64,000 nt of DNA from Thermococcus pacificus (GTDB taxonomy: Archaea; Methanobacteriota_B; Thermococci; Thermococcales; Thermococcaceae). Shown here one piece after another: positions 8,969 through 15,865 of the stretch (position 1 is its first letter; the number at the start of each line of letters is the position of its first letter). The notes below the pieces were generated by a model. It did not search any database. It was not told the DNA's origin and worked only from the letters and a program-made list of their open reading frames with translations. The stretch is taken from the NCBI RefSeq assembly GCF_002214485.1, contig NZ_CP015102.1, forward strand, positions 372,001 to 436,000. Direction: 5' to 3'. A program made the position numbers and the translations under genes.

Positions 8969-8977
8969 GGTGGAAGG

Positions 8978-10279
8978 GTGCAGACGGCTCCACTTCCCCC
9001 AGGAGGAATGAACGCTGGAGGCCCGGATGAAAAGGGCCCTGTTGAGGGCAGGATGATTCCCACGGAGAAGACGGAGGAGCTACTCCTCGCCGTGTGGCTC
9101 CTGGTCCTCATAGCCTTCCTCCTTCTCCGCTGGGAGATGGTCTACCTTCTCCTTCCGGCGCTCTGGCTGGTGTTCGTGGCGGTGTTCTTCTTCAAGCCGA
9201 GGCTCGACGTCGAGCTGGAGAGGATTATTCCTCACAACCGCTTCCTAGAGGGGAGCGAGCTCGAGGTAGTCCTCAGAATAAAATCGAAGGAGCGGATACC
9301 GAGCCTCAAGATACGGGAAGATCTTCCGGAAGAGCTGGAACTCATAGAGGGTGAGAGGGAGTGGGTCGTCTCGCTGTCAAAGGGAGAAACGAGGGAGTTC
9401 CGCTACAAGGTGCGCGTGAAGCGCGGAATACACGAGTTCAACTGGGTCGAGCTGAGCTACCGCGACCCCTTCGGCTTCTTCCACTTCACGAAGAAGTTCG
9501 ACCTCTACACTGAAGTCATCGGCGTTCCCATAATCGAGGACGTCCCAACTCCGTACTCAACGAGGGGAACCAAGATAACCGTGGGTGCACTCCCCTCCCC
9601 AAGGGTCGGCGAGGGCGTTGAGTTCCACGCCATAAGGGAGTACCAGCCAGGCGATCCGCTCAAGATAATCAACTGGAAAGCCACCGCTAGAACGGGAAGA
9701 ATAATGGCCAACGAGTACGAGAGCGAGAGGAAGGTTGACGTGATATTCATAGTCGACGCCTCCTACACCGGCGAGCTCGTTTTCGACAACCTCATCCGCG
9801 CCGCGGCTTCCCTCATGCTCAACGCCCTCAACAGCGGCACGAGCTTCGGTCTTCTCCTGGCCGAGGACGCCCCCCTATGGGTTCGCCCCGACTACGGCAA
9901 GAGGCACTTCTTCAAGTGCATCGACTTCCTGAGCACGGCAAGGCCGGACAGGAACAACATGATAGCCTACCAAGTGGAGCACCTAATACGCTCCCACTTT
10001 CCCCCGAGGGCGCAACTGGTCTACTTCTCACCCCTCCTGACGGAGGAGAGCAGGGAGGCTTTGAAGATAATGGCCTCCTTCGGCTACAACGTGGCCGTCA
10101 TCAGTCCAGACCCCTACACCGCCGTCGAGCCGAAGAGCCGCGAGGAGGAACTGGCCCTCAAGCTCCTCTCCCTCCAGAGGAAGGCGGCCCTCAAGAAGAT
10201 GGCCGCCTACGGGATAATAATAGACTGGGACGTCAGGAAGCCGCTGAAGGCAGCGATAGCTGAGGTGGTGGGAGTATGA
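8978..10279 (+). CDS. DUF58 protein with VWA-like fold
   Basis: A 433-residue protein starting at a GTG behind GAGGTGG (8966-8972). The first 30 residues are Pro/Gly-rich, then two transmembrane helices (about residues 33-67), a beta-rich domain, and the DUF58 signature GVEFHAIREYQPGDPLKIINWKATAR. A VWA-like strand carrying DVIFIVDASYTGELVF (DxSxT-like) follows. DUF58 proteins are the usual MoxR partners. An in-frame ATG at 9053 is an alternative start that would remove the Pro/Gly-rich tail. The last four bases overlap the following gene. Confidence 0.93.
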   Translation: MQTAPLPPGGMNAGGPDEKGPVEGRMIPTEKTEELLLAVWLLVLIAFLLLRWEMVYLLLPALWLVFVAVFFFKPRLDVELERIIPHNRFLEGSELEVVLRIKSKERIPSLKIREDLPEELELIEGEREWVVSLSKGETREFRYKVRVKRGIHEFNWVELSYRDPFGFFHFTKKFDLYTEVIGVPIIEDVPTPYSTRGTKITVGALPSPRVGEGVEFHAIREYQPGDPLKIINWKATARTGRIMANEYESERKVDVIFIVDASYTGELVFDNLIRAAASLMLNALNSGTSFGLLLAEDAPLWVRPDYGKRHFFKCIDFLSTARPDRNNMIAYQVEHLIRSHFPPRAQLVYFSPLLTEESREALKIMASFGYNVAVISPDPYTAVEPKSREEELALKLLSLQRKAALKKMAAYGIIIDWDVRKPLKAAIAEVVGV

Positions 10280-10698
10280 AGATAAAGCGCCGTCTCTACT
10301 CACTCATCCCCCTAGTCCTGCTCTTCGTCCTCCTATGGAGGCTGGACCATAGAACGCTCCTGCTCATCCCCCTCGGCCTCATGGCAATCCAGTGGTACTT
10401 CATAGGGACGCTCTTCCTCGTCTCCGTCGGCGCTTACCTCATCTACACAAAAACCGGCGGTCTCTACGGGCTGGTGGTCATGAGTTTAGCAGTCATGGCC
10501 ATAGAGCTCGGATACCTCGACAGGGAGCGGTCCCCTCTGGAGCACTACGCCATCCTGATAGCGGTAACGCTGCTGGCCTTTCCAACGTACCTAGCGATGA
10601 CCTCCCTTTCGCCGGTTCTGCCCCGGCTCGAGGTGACGGCTATAGCCGCGCTCCTCCTGATAGTCCTCTACCTGTTCGCAAGGCTCGCCACAGATTAA
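10276..10698 (+). CDS. Membrane protein at the end of the MoxR operon
   Basis: The 140-residue protein has about five hydrophobic segments and almost no soluble part. It overlaps DUF58 by 4 nt (ATGA) with a GAGGTGGTGGG ribosome site, so it belongs to the same operon. It overlaps the convergent PfkB gene by 4 nt at the 3' ends. No family is recognised. Confidence 0.85.
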   Translation: MKIKRRLYSLIPLVLLFVLLWRLDHRTLLLIPLGLMAIQWYFIGTLFLVSVGAYLIYTKTGGLYGLVVMSLAVMAIELGYLDRERSPLEHYAILIAVTLLAFPTYLAMTSLSPVLPRLEVTAIAALLLIVLYLFARLATD

Positions 10699-11528
10699 AC
10701 GCTCCAGCTCCCCTCCTTTTTCAGGACTTCCCTGGCCCTCTCGAGACCGAGCCTTACGCACTCCTCAAGCGGTTTTCCGCGCGAGTATCCAGCGAGGAAG
10801 CCGCCTGCAAACGCGTCGCCGGCTCCGGTTGGGTCGACTATCTCATTCTCGCTTATTGGAAGTGCCTCGAACTCCCTGAACTCACCGTCGTAGAGCAGAA
10901 CCCCTCTCTCGCCGCGTGTTACCACAACCAGCTTTGCCCCCCATTCGTGGAGCCTCTCCGCGGCCTCTTCAACCGTTTTAGCCTTCGTTATGACCAAGGC
11001 CTCTCTCTCGTTTGGGAAGAGAACGTCAACGCGGGAAACTATCTCCCTCATGAGGTCTGTTCTGCTCAGGTAGTCCCCCATGTAAGTCGGGTTGAAGTCG
11101 AGGCTTATTCTCTTCCCATCAAGCCTCTTTAGGGCCTTCAACTGCTCCTCTGGCGGGATTGGTGCTATGTGAAAGACCTCTGAATCAAGGTACTCTTCGG
11201 GAATGGGGGTCTCGCCCATCATCCGGGCGACTCCCATGTCCACCGGTGCGTCAACACTCCCATCCTCATGGTAGATCATGTAGATGTGTATCGTTTTGCC
11301 CGGGAGAACGTGAACGCCCCTCACGTCCAAGAGTGAGGCCAGCTTTTCAAGCCACTCCTTCGGAAAGTCCTCTCCGACCTTCGTGACCAGCCCCACTTTG
11401 GCTCCAGCCAGAGCGGCGGAAGTGGCAACTGCCGCCGCGGCACCTCCCGGGAGTATTACCTCAGGTTTTCCGGGCATGCGTATGTGATCGATTGAGACGT
11501 GACCGAGCACCACCAAGTCGAACCCCAT
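10695..11528 (-). CDS. PfkB/ribokinase-family sugar or nucleoside kinase
   Basis: The 277-residue protein has the PfkB layout: N-terminal glycine pair in ILPGGAAAAVATSAALAGAKVGLV, a lid strand region, NPTYMGDYL, and the C-terminal anion-hole/base motif DPTGAGDAFAGGFLAGY with catalytic Asp. It transfers phosphate to a hydroxyl of a sugar, nucleoside or inositol; the substrate cannot be told from sequence. Starts at 11528 and 11534 are both possible; GGTGATGGTA favours 11528. The open frame continues far upstream but crosses the promoter. A perfect 14-bp palindrome lies in its promoter. Confidence 0.9.
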   Translation of the reverse strand: MGFDLVVLGHVSIDHIRMPGKPEVILPGGAAAAVATSAALAGAKVGLVTKVGEDFPKEWLEKLASLLDVRGVHVLPGKTIHIYMIYHEDGSVDAPVDMGVARMMGETPIPEEYLDSEVFHIAPIPPEEQLKALKRLDGKRISLDFNPTYMGDYLSRTDLMREIVSRVDVLFPNEREALVITKAKTVEEAAERLHEWGAKLVVVTRGERGVLLYDGEFREFEALPISENEIVDPTGAGDAFAGGFLAGYSRGKPLEECVRLGLERAREVLKKEGSWSV

Positions 11529-11553
11529 TACCATCACCTTCCCCTTTTTTTCA

Positions 11554-11567
11554 GGTGGTATACCACC
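11554..11567. promoter_or_regulatory. Perfect palindrome, likely operator of the PfkB kinase gene
   Basis: GGTGGTATACCACC is its own reverse complement. It lies 26 nt upstream of the kinase ATG and just downstream of a minus-strand TATA-like CTTAAATG (about 11571-11578), so it would cover the transcription start. This is the position expected of a repressor site. Confidence 0.55.
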
Positions 11568-11672
11568 GCATTTAAGCCGTTTCCGGTCGGAGTAATCGGT
11601 TTTTACTCGCGCGTTCAGATGCCCATCGAAAAGGTTTAAAAGATTCCAGTCCAAAAATTTTCGGTGATTAAT

Positions 11673-13172
11673 ATGGAGTCGGTTTTCCAGAACGAGACCG
11701 TAAAGCAGATTCTTGAGAAGTACAGGCGCATATGGGCTATTGGCCACGCCCAGAGCGTCCTCGGCTGGGACATGGAGGTCAACATGCCCAGGGAAGGAAT
11801 CCTTGAGAGGAGCGTTGCCCAGGGCGAGTTAAGCGTCCTCAGCCAGGAGTTCCTCCTCAAGCCTGAGTTCGTTGAGCTTGTGGAGAAGGCCAAAGGGATT
11901 GAAGACCTCAACGAGTACGAACACGGCGTCGTCCGCGTTCTCGACAGGCAGATAAGAATAAGCCGCTCGTTCCCGCCCGAGTTCCTAAGGGAGATGAGCG
12001 AGGTTACGAGCCAGGCAACGAAGGCCTGGGAGGAAGCGAAGAGGAGCAACGACTACTCCAAGTTCGAGCCCTGGCTCGACAAAATCATCGATCTGGCAAA
12101 GCGCGCCGCTGAGTACCTCGGCTATGAGAACGAGCCCTACGACGCTTTGCTCGACCTCTTCGAGGAGGGCCTCACTACCAAAGAAGTCGAGAGGATGTTC
12201 GAGAAGCTCGAGAAGGAGCTCAAGCCGCTCCTTGAGAAAATCATGGAAGAGGGTAAAGTTCCCCAGAACCACCCGCTCGAGAAGGAGAAGTACGAGAGGG
12301 AGCAGATGGAGCGCGTTAACCTCTGGATACTCGAGAAGTTCGGCTTCCCACTCGGCGTTCGCTCAAGGCTCGACGTTTCCGCTCACCCGTTCACAACCGA
12401 GTTCGGCATCCGCGATGTCAGAATCACTACTAGATACGAGGGCTACGACTTCAGGAGGACGATATTAAGTACAGTCCACGAGTTCGGGCATGCTCTCTAC
12501 GAGCTCCAGCAGGACGAGAGGTTCATGTTCACGCCGATAGCTGGAGGGGTAAGCCTCGGAATCCACGAGAGCCAGAGCAGATTCTGGGAGAACATCATCG
12601 GCAGGTCGAGGGAGTTCGCTGGACTCATCTACCCCGTCCTGAAGGAGAACCTCCCGTTCATGGGCAACTACACACCAGAAGATGTCTACCTCTACTTCAA
12701 CATGGTTCGCCCGGACTTCATCAGGACCGAGGCCGACGTGGTAACCTACAACTTCCACATACTCCTCCGCTTCAAGCTCGAGAGGATGATGCTCAACGAG
12801 GGCGTTAAGGCCAAGGACCTGCCGGAGCTCTGGAACGAGGAGATGGAGAGGCTCCTCGGCATAAGGCCGAAGACCTACGCGGAGGGAATCCTCCAGGACA
12901 TCCACTGGGCTCACGGAACGATAGGCTACTTCCCGACCTACAGCATCGGAACCCTCCTCGCGGCCCAGTTCTACTATCACATCAAGCACGACATCCCGGA
13001 CTTCGAGGAGAAGGTAGCTAAAGCCGAGTTCGAGCCGATAAAGGCCTGGCTCCGCGAGAAGGTCCACAGGTACGGCTCCATCTACCCGCCGAAGGAACTC
13101 CTCAAGAAGGCCATCGGCGAGGAGCTGAACCCAGACTACTTTATCCGCTGGGTGAAGGAGAGGTATCTGTGA
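11673..13172 (+). CDS. Thermostable carboxypeptidase, peptidase family M32 (Taq type)
   Basis: The 499-residue metallocarboxypeptidase has the zinc motif HEFGH at residues 269-273 and the downstream glutamate in GIHESQSRFWEN near residue 299, as in the Pyrococcus furiosus enzyme of equal length. It removes C-terminal residues from peptides in the cytosol. The start is the ATG after GGTGATTAAT; a TATA GTTTAAAAG lies at 11634-11642. The gene stands alone on the plus strand and is followed by T-runs suited to archaeal termination. Confidence 0.96.
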   Translation: MESVFQNETVKQILEKYRRIWAIGHAQSVLGWDMEVNMPREGILERSVAQGELSVLSQEFLLKPEFVELVEKAKGIEDLNEYEHGVVRVLDRQIRISRSFPPEFLREMSEVTSQATKAWEEAKRSNDYSKFEPWLDKIIDLAKRAAEYLGYENEPYDALLDLFEEGLTTKEVERMFEKLEKELKPLLEKIMEEGKVPQNHPLEKEKYEREQMERVNLWILEKFGFPLGVRSRLDVSAHPFTTEFGIRDVRITTRYEGYDFRRTILSTVHEFGHALYELQQDERFMFTPIAGGVSLGIHESQSRFWENIIGRSREFAGLIYPVLKENLPFMGNYTPEDVYLYFNMVRPDFIRTEADVVTYNFHILLRFKLERMMLNEGVKAKDLPELWNEEMERLLGIRPKTYAEGILQDIHWAHGTIGYFPTYSIGTLLAAQFYYHIKHDIPDFEEKVAKAEFEPIKAWLREKVHRYGSIYPPKELLKKAIGEELNPDYFIRWVKERYL

Positions 13173-13264
13173 TTTTTCCTTCCTTTTTCAACGAGAGGGA
13201 ATACAGGGAGGCCAAGAAGTGTATCGACGAGATTGAAAGGGAGTTTGAGGGGCTCGCTAGGTGA
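13169..13264 (+). other. Short coding-like frame after the M32 gene, possible gene remnant
   Basis: A GTG overlapping the carboxypeptidase stop opens a 31-codon frame. After FFNERE it reads YREAKKCIDEIEREFEGLAR, highly charged and helical, with Thermococcus-like codons. It ends inside the 3' end of the convergent ASCH gene. It has no good ribosome site. It looks like the C-terminal scrap of a helical (HEPN-like) protein or chance coding similarity. Confidence 0.3.
13172..13188 (+). terminator. T-rich terminator of the M32 gene
   Basis: Two T-runs separated by CCTTCC follow the stop codon directly. Oligo-T tracts on the non-template strand terminate archaeal RNA polymerase. Confidence 0.5.
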
Positions 13265-13607
13265 GCGGCTCTCCAACCCACCCGACGGGCTCGACCTCTA
13301 TCGCCGCAACGCCGTACTTCTTCTCCTTCTCCTCACTGTAGAACCGCCTGTAGACCCTCACTCCTTCCTCGATGCTCTCCACGCCGGGCAGGACGTTCTC
13401 TAGGCCCTCTTTCTCAAGCATCTCCCTGAAGGAGGAATAAACCCTGATGTCCTTCACCACGACCATCAGTTTGTTCTCGAAGATTATCGTGTCCCCAGGC
13501 CTTATCCCCTGTCTCTTCTCGTCGTACAGGCGGCCCTCGATCCTCTTCCGCCCTTCGGCTATTGCCCTGAGGTACTCTTCCTGCAGGCCCATCCTCCACG
13601 TTGCCAT
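13257..13607 (-). CDS. ASCH-domain protein
   Basis: This 116-residue protein matches the ASCH (PUA-like) fold: N-terminal MGLQEEYLRAIAEGRKRIEGRLYDE with the G-x-K-x-x-E-x-R-type signature, then RPGDTIIFEN, VVVKDIRVYSSFREMLEKEG and a C-terminal strand. ASCH proteins bind RNA or act as amidohydrolases on modified nucleosides. The start follows GGGGGTGGTTCC. It lies 17 nt downstream of the flavoprotein gene on the same strand, possibly co-transcribed. The substrate is not known. Confidence 0.9.
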   Translation of the reverse strand: MATWRMGLQEEYLRAIAEGRKRIEGRLYDEKRQGIRPGDTIIFENKLMVVVKDIRVYSSFREMLEKEGLENVLPGVESIEEGVRVYRRFYSEEKEKKYGVAAIEVEPVGWVGEPLT

Positions 13608-13624
13608 GGAACCACCCCCGGACT

Positions 13625-14737
13625 TCAGACGAGGTAGCGGACTATCGATGGGCTTATCCTTATGAGCTTTGCGAGGAGCTTTGGCCTCCTCAGAAGCGCT
13701 TTGGCTGTCTTCACGTGGTCGTCGAAGTCCGCCTGCCCCTCTATGACCGCCCTCGCCTCGTCGCTTCCGAGAACCTCGAAGACCTTCTCGATGTCCTCCT
13801 GGCCCATCCCCCTGAACACCTTCCTGAAGCGAAGGCCAAAGCTTATCTGATTTTTAACATTCCCACAGAGCTTCTCGTAGTCCCCAGGCCTTCCGGAGAG
13901 GAGTGCTTCCCTCAGCGCGTGGGCGCAGATCGCTCCAAATACTATACCCCCCGCAGTGGTGGGCTTTATCTGGAGCGCCGCATCGCCTATGAGGGCCACG
14001 TTGTCTCTCACCCATGGCTTTCTCCAGCCGAAGCCGACGCTTCCAGCTTTAAACTCGACTATTGAGGTCGGTTTGAGCATCCTCATCCGCAGGAACCGGT
14101 TTAGGGCCTCAATGCTTCCCAGCGTTCCGACCCTCGCCAGTCCCCCATTCACAGGTGCCACCCACATGAAGAATTCGTCGTTTATATCCTTGTTCACCCA
14201 TACCTCGACGAAATCCTCCTTAAAATCGCCAACCACCTCGACCTCGTAGCCGCTTAAGAATTCCGCGTTTGTTTTGGCCCCTATCGCCTTCGCCACGGTG
14301 CTCGAAACGCCGTCGGCTCCAACGTAAAAGTCCGCCTCTATCTCCAGTCTCTCGCCGAGGTGCTGGAGAACGGCCCTCCCGTTCTTGAAGCCACGGAATG
14401 TCGTCGCCATGTAATACTCAGCGCCCCGCTTCACGGCCCTCTCCGCCAGTGTTTTCTCAAGGATTTTTCTGTCCACGATGTAAGCCTGTGGCGTCTTTCT
14501 CGCTATCTCAAAGCTCTGTATTCTCGAGTAGAAGACAGCCCCGCGCAGCTTGTTGAGCACGGCCTCCTCGGGCAACCCCAGCCTTTCATAGCTGGCGGCC
14601 CCGATTATCCCTGTGCATGCCTTTCCCCCGAAGGAGCCCTTCTTCTCGACGACGGCAACACTGAAGTCCCTCGCGAGCAGGTTGGCCAGGTAGTTGCCGG
14701 CGGGCCCCCCACCGATGATCAGAACATCGTACTTCAT
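13625..14737 (-). CDS. FAD-dependent oxidoreductase, geranylgeranyl reductase family
   Basis: The 370-residue flavoprotein begins with the Rossmann motif VLIIGGGPAGNYLANLLA and has a second FAD-binding motif VALIGDAALQIKPTTAGGIVFG. This layout is typical of digeranylgeranylglycerophospholipid reductase and related enzymes that saturate isoprenoid chains of archaeal lipids. A CTGIIG cysteine segment near residue 45 matches the family. The ATG at 14737 is preferred over the GTG at 14743. Archaea carry several paralogues, so the exact isoprenoid substrate is uncertain. Confidence 0.88.
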   Translation of the reverse strand: MKYDVLIIGGGPAGNYLANLLARDFSVAVVEKKGSFGGKACTGIIGAASYERLGLPEEAVLNKLRGAVFYSRIQSFEIARKTPQAYIVDRKILEKTLAERAVKRGAEYYMATTFRGFKNGRAVLQHLGERLEIEADFYVGADGVSSTVAKAIGAKTNAEFLSGYEVEVVGDFKEDFVEVWVNKDINDEFFMWVAPVNGGLARVGTLGSIEALNRFLRMRMLKPTSIVEFKAGSVGFGWRKPWVRDNVALIGDAALQIKPTTAGGIVFGAICAHALREALLSGRPGDYEKLCGNVKNQISFGLRFRKVFRGMGQEDIEKVFEVLGSDEARAVIEGQADFDDHVKTAKALLRRPKLLAKLIRISPSIVRYLV

Positions 14738-14798
14738 CCTCACCCCTCAATGGGAGTGGTTTTTAAAGCCTAAAAACCTAACCTTTTCGGTGATTCGG

Positions 14799-15407
14799 AT
14801 GAAAGTTCTCGTGACTGGGTTTGAGCCCTTTGGAGGCGAGAGCATAAACCCTTCCTGGGAGGCCGTTAAAGCACTTCCAGATGAGATAAACGGGGCAGAA
14901 CTAGTAAAACACCGGCTCCCCGTGACTTTTGGGGGAGTCAGGGAGATTCTTCCAAGACTCATAGTGAAGGAAAGGCCAGATGTGGTTGTTCTAACGGGCC
15001 AGGCCGGGGGCAGGCCAAACATCACCGTCGAGCGCGTCGCGATAAACGTCATGGACAGCAAAATGCCGGACAACGAGGGTTTTGCCCCGGAGGACGAGCC
15101 GGTCTTTGAAGGCGCTCCAGCCGCTTACTTCGCCACAATCCCGATAAAGGCCATCGTTAAGGCACTTAGAGAAGAAAAGATACCGGCGTCTGTTTCAAAC
15201 ACGGCCGGGACCTACGTCTGCAATACGGCCATGTTTACTGCCCTCCACACGATAGCGGTTGCGGGGATGGAAACGAGGGCGGGCTTCATACACGTGCCCT
15301 TCAGCCACGAGCAGGCCCTTGACAAACCGAGACCATCGATGGCGCAGGAGACGATAAACAGGGCGATTAAAAGGGCTGTGGAAGTCTCGATTGAGTGGGA
15401 AGGGTGA
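14799..15407 (+). CDS. pcp: Pyrrolidone-carboxylate peptidase (pyroglutamyl peptidase I)
   Basis: A 202-residue cysteine peptidase of family C15 that removes N-terminal pyroglutamate. The catalytic triad is visible: Glu79 (TVERVAINVMD), Cys141 (TAGTYVCNTAMF) and His165 (FIHVPFSHEQ). Length is as usual for the hyperthermophile enzymes. The start is the ATG behind GGTGATTCGG, with a TATA GTTTTTAAAGC about 35 nt upstream; the open frame extends further upstream but crosses this promoter. Confidence 0.96.
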   Translation: MKVLVTGFEPFGGESINPSWEAVKALPDEINGAELVKHRLPVTFGGVREILPRLIVKERPDVVVLTGQAGGRPNITVERVAINVMDSKMPDNEGFAPEDEPVFEGAPAAYFATIPIKAIVKALREEKIPASVSNTAGTYVCNTAMFTALHTIAVAGMETRAGFIHVPFSHEQALDKPRPSMAQETINRAIKRAVEVSIEWEG

Positions 15408-15413
15408 TTTAAG

Positions 15414-15740
15414 TCAGAGTTCGTTGAAGTCTATCTCGTACGAAACGGAGCCGTTGAAGCTCTGGGCCTCCTTAAATCTGGCTATTAAAGCGCTGAGGGC
15501 CTCTATCAGTGCCACTCTCACATTTCCCATGGTCCTCTCTGCCTCCTCCCTCGTCTGGAGCTCAAAGGATCGCTCCGTTAGTTCCGAGAGCTTTACTTCT
15601 TCGCCTCTTATTCTGATAGCTGGATCCACTCCGTCTAGGACTTCCTTGAGCTCCTCGTCGAACTCCAACTCCCTGACGCGCACCATGTAAACCCCGGAGA
15701 GGAGGCCGTACTCCTTGTCAAAAACAACCCTCATCTTCAT
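15414..15740 (-). CDS. Conserved hypothetical protein
   Basis: A 108-residue, mostly charged protein with strands at the N-terminus (RVVFDKEYGLLSGVYMVRVRE) and a long helix near residues 70-95. The start follows GGTGGTATC and a TATA GTTATAAATA at 15781-15790. No catalytic motif or known domain is recognised. It lies convergent to pcp with a 6-nt gap. Confidence 0.75.
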   Translation of the reverse strand: MKMRVVFDKEYGLLSGVYMVRVRELEFDEELKEVLDGVDPAIRIRGEEVKLSELTERSFELQTREEAERTMGNVRVALIEALSALIARFKEAQSFNGSVSYEIDFNEL

Positions 15741-15780
15741 GATACCACCGTTTTGATTTAAGCCGTTACATTTAGATAAC

Positions 15781-15839
15781 TATTTATAACCTTTTGGTTC
15801 GAATGAACGAACCTGGACATTTGGCTAACGTTTTAAAGG
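15781..15839. promoter_or_regulatory. Divergent promoter region with inverted repeat
   Basis: It contains a minus TATA (15781-15790), a plus TATA GTTTTAAAGG (15830-15839), and between them GGTTCG-AATGAA-CGAACC at 15796-15813, a 6-bp-arm inverted repeat. The repeat could be a regulator site acting on either gene. Confidence 0.5.
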
Positions 15840-15865
15840 GCCTGAGGGAAGTCTCCCCATGAGAG

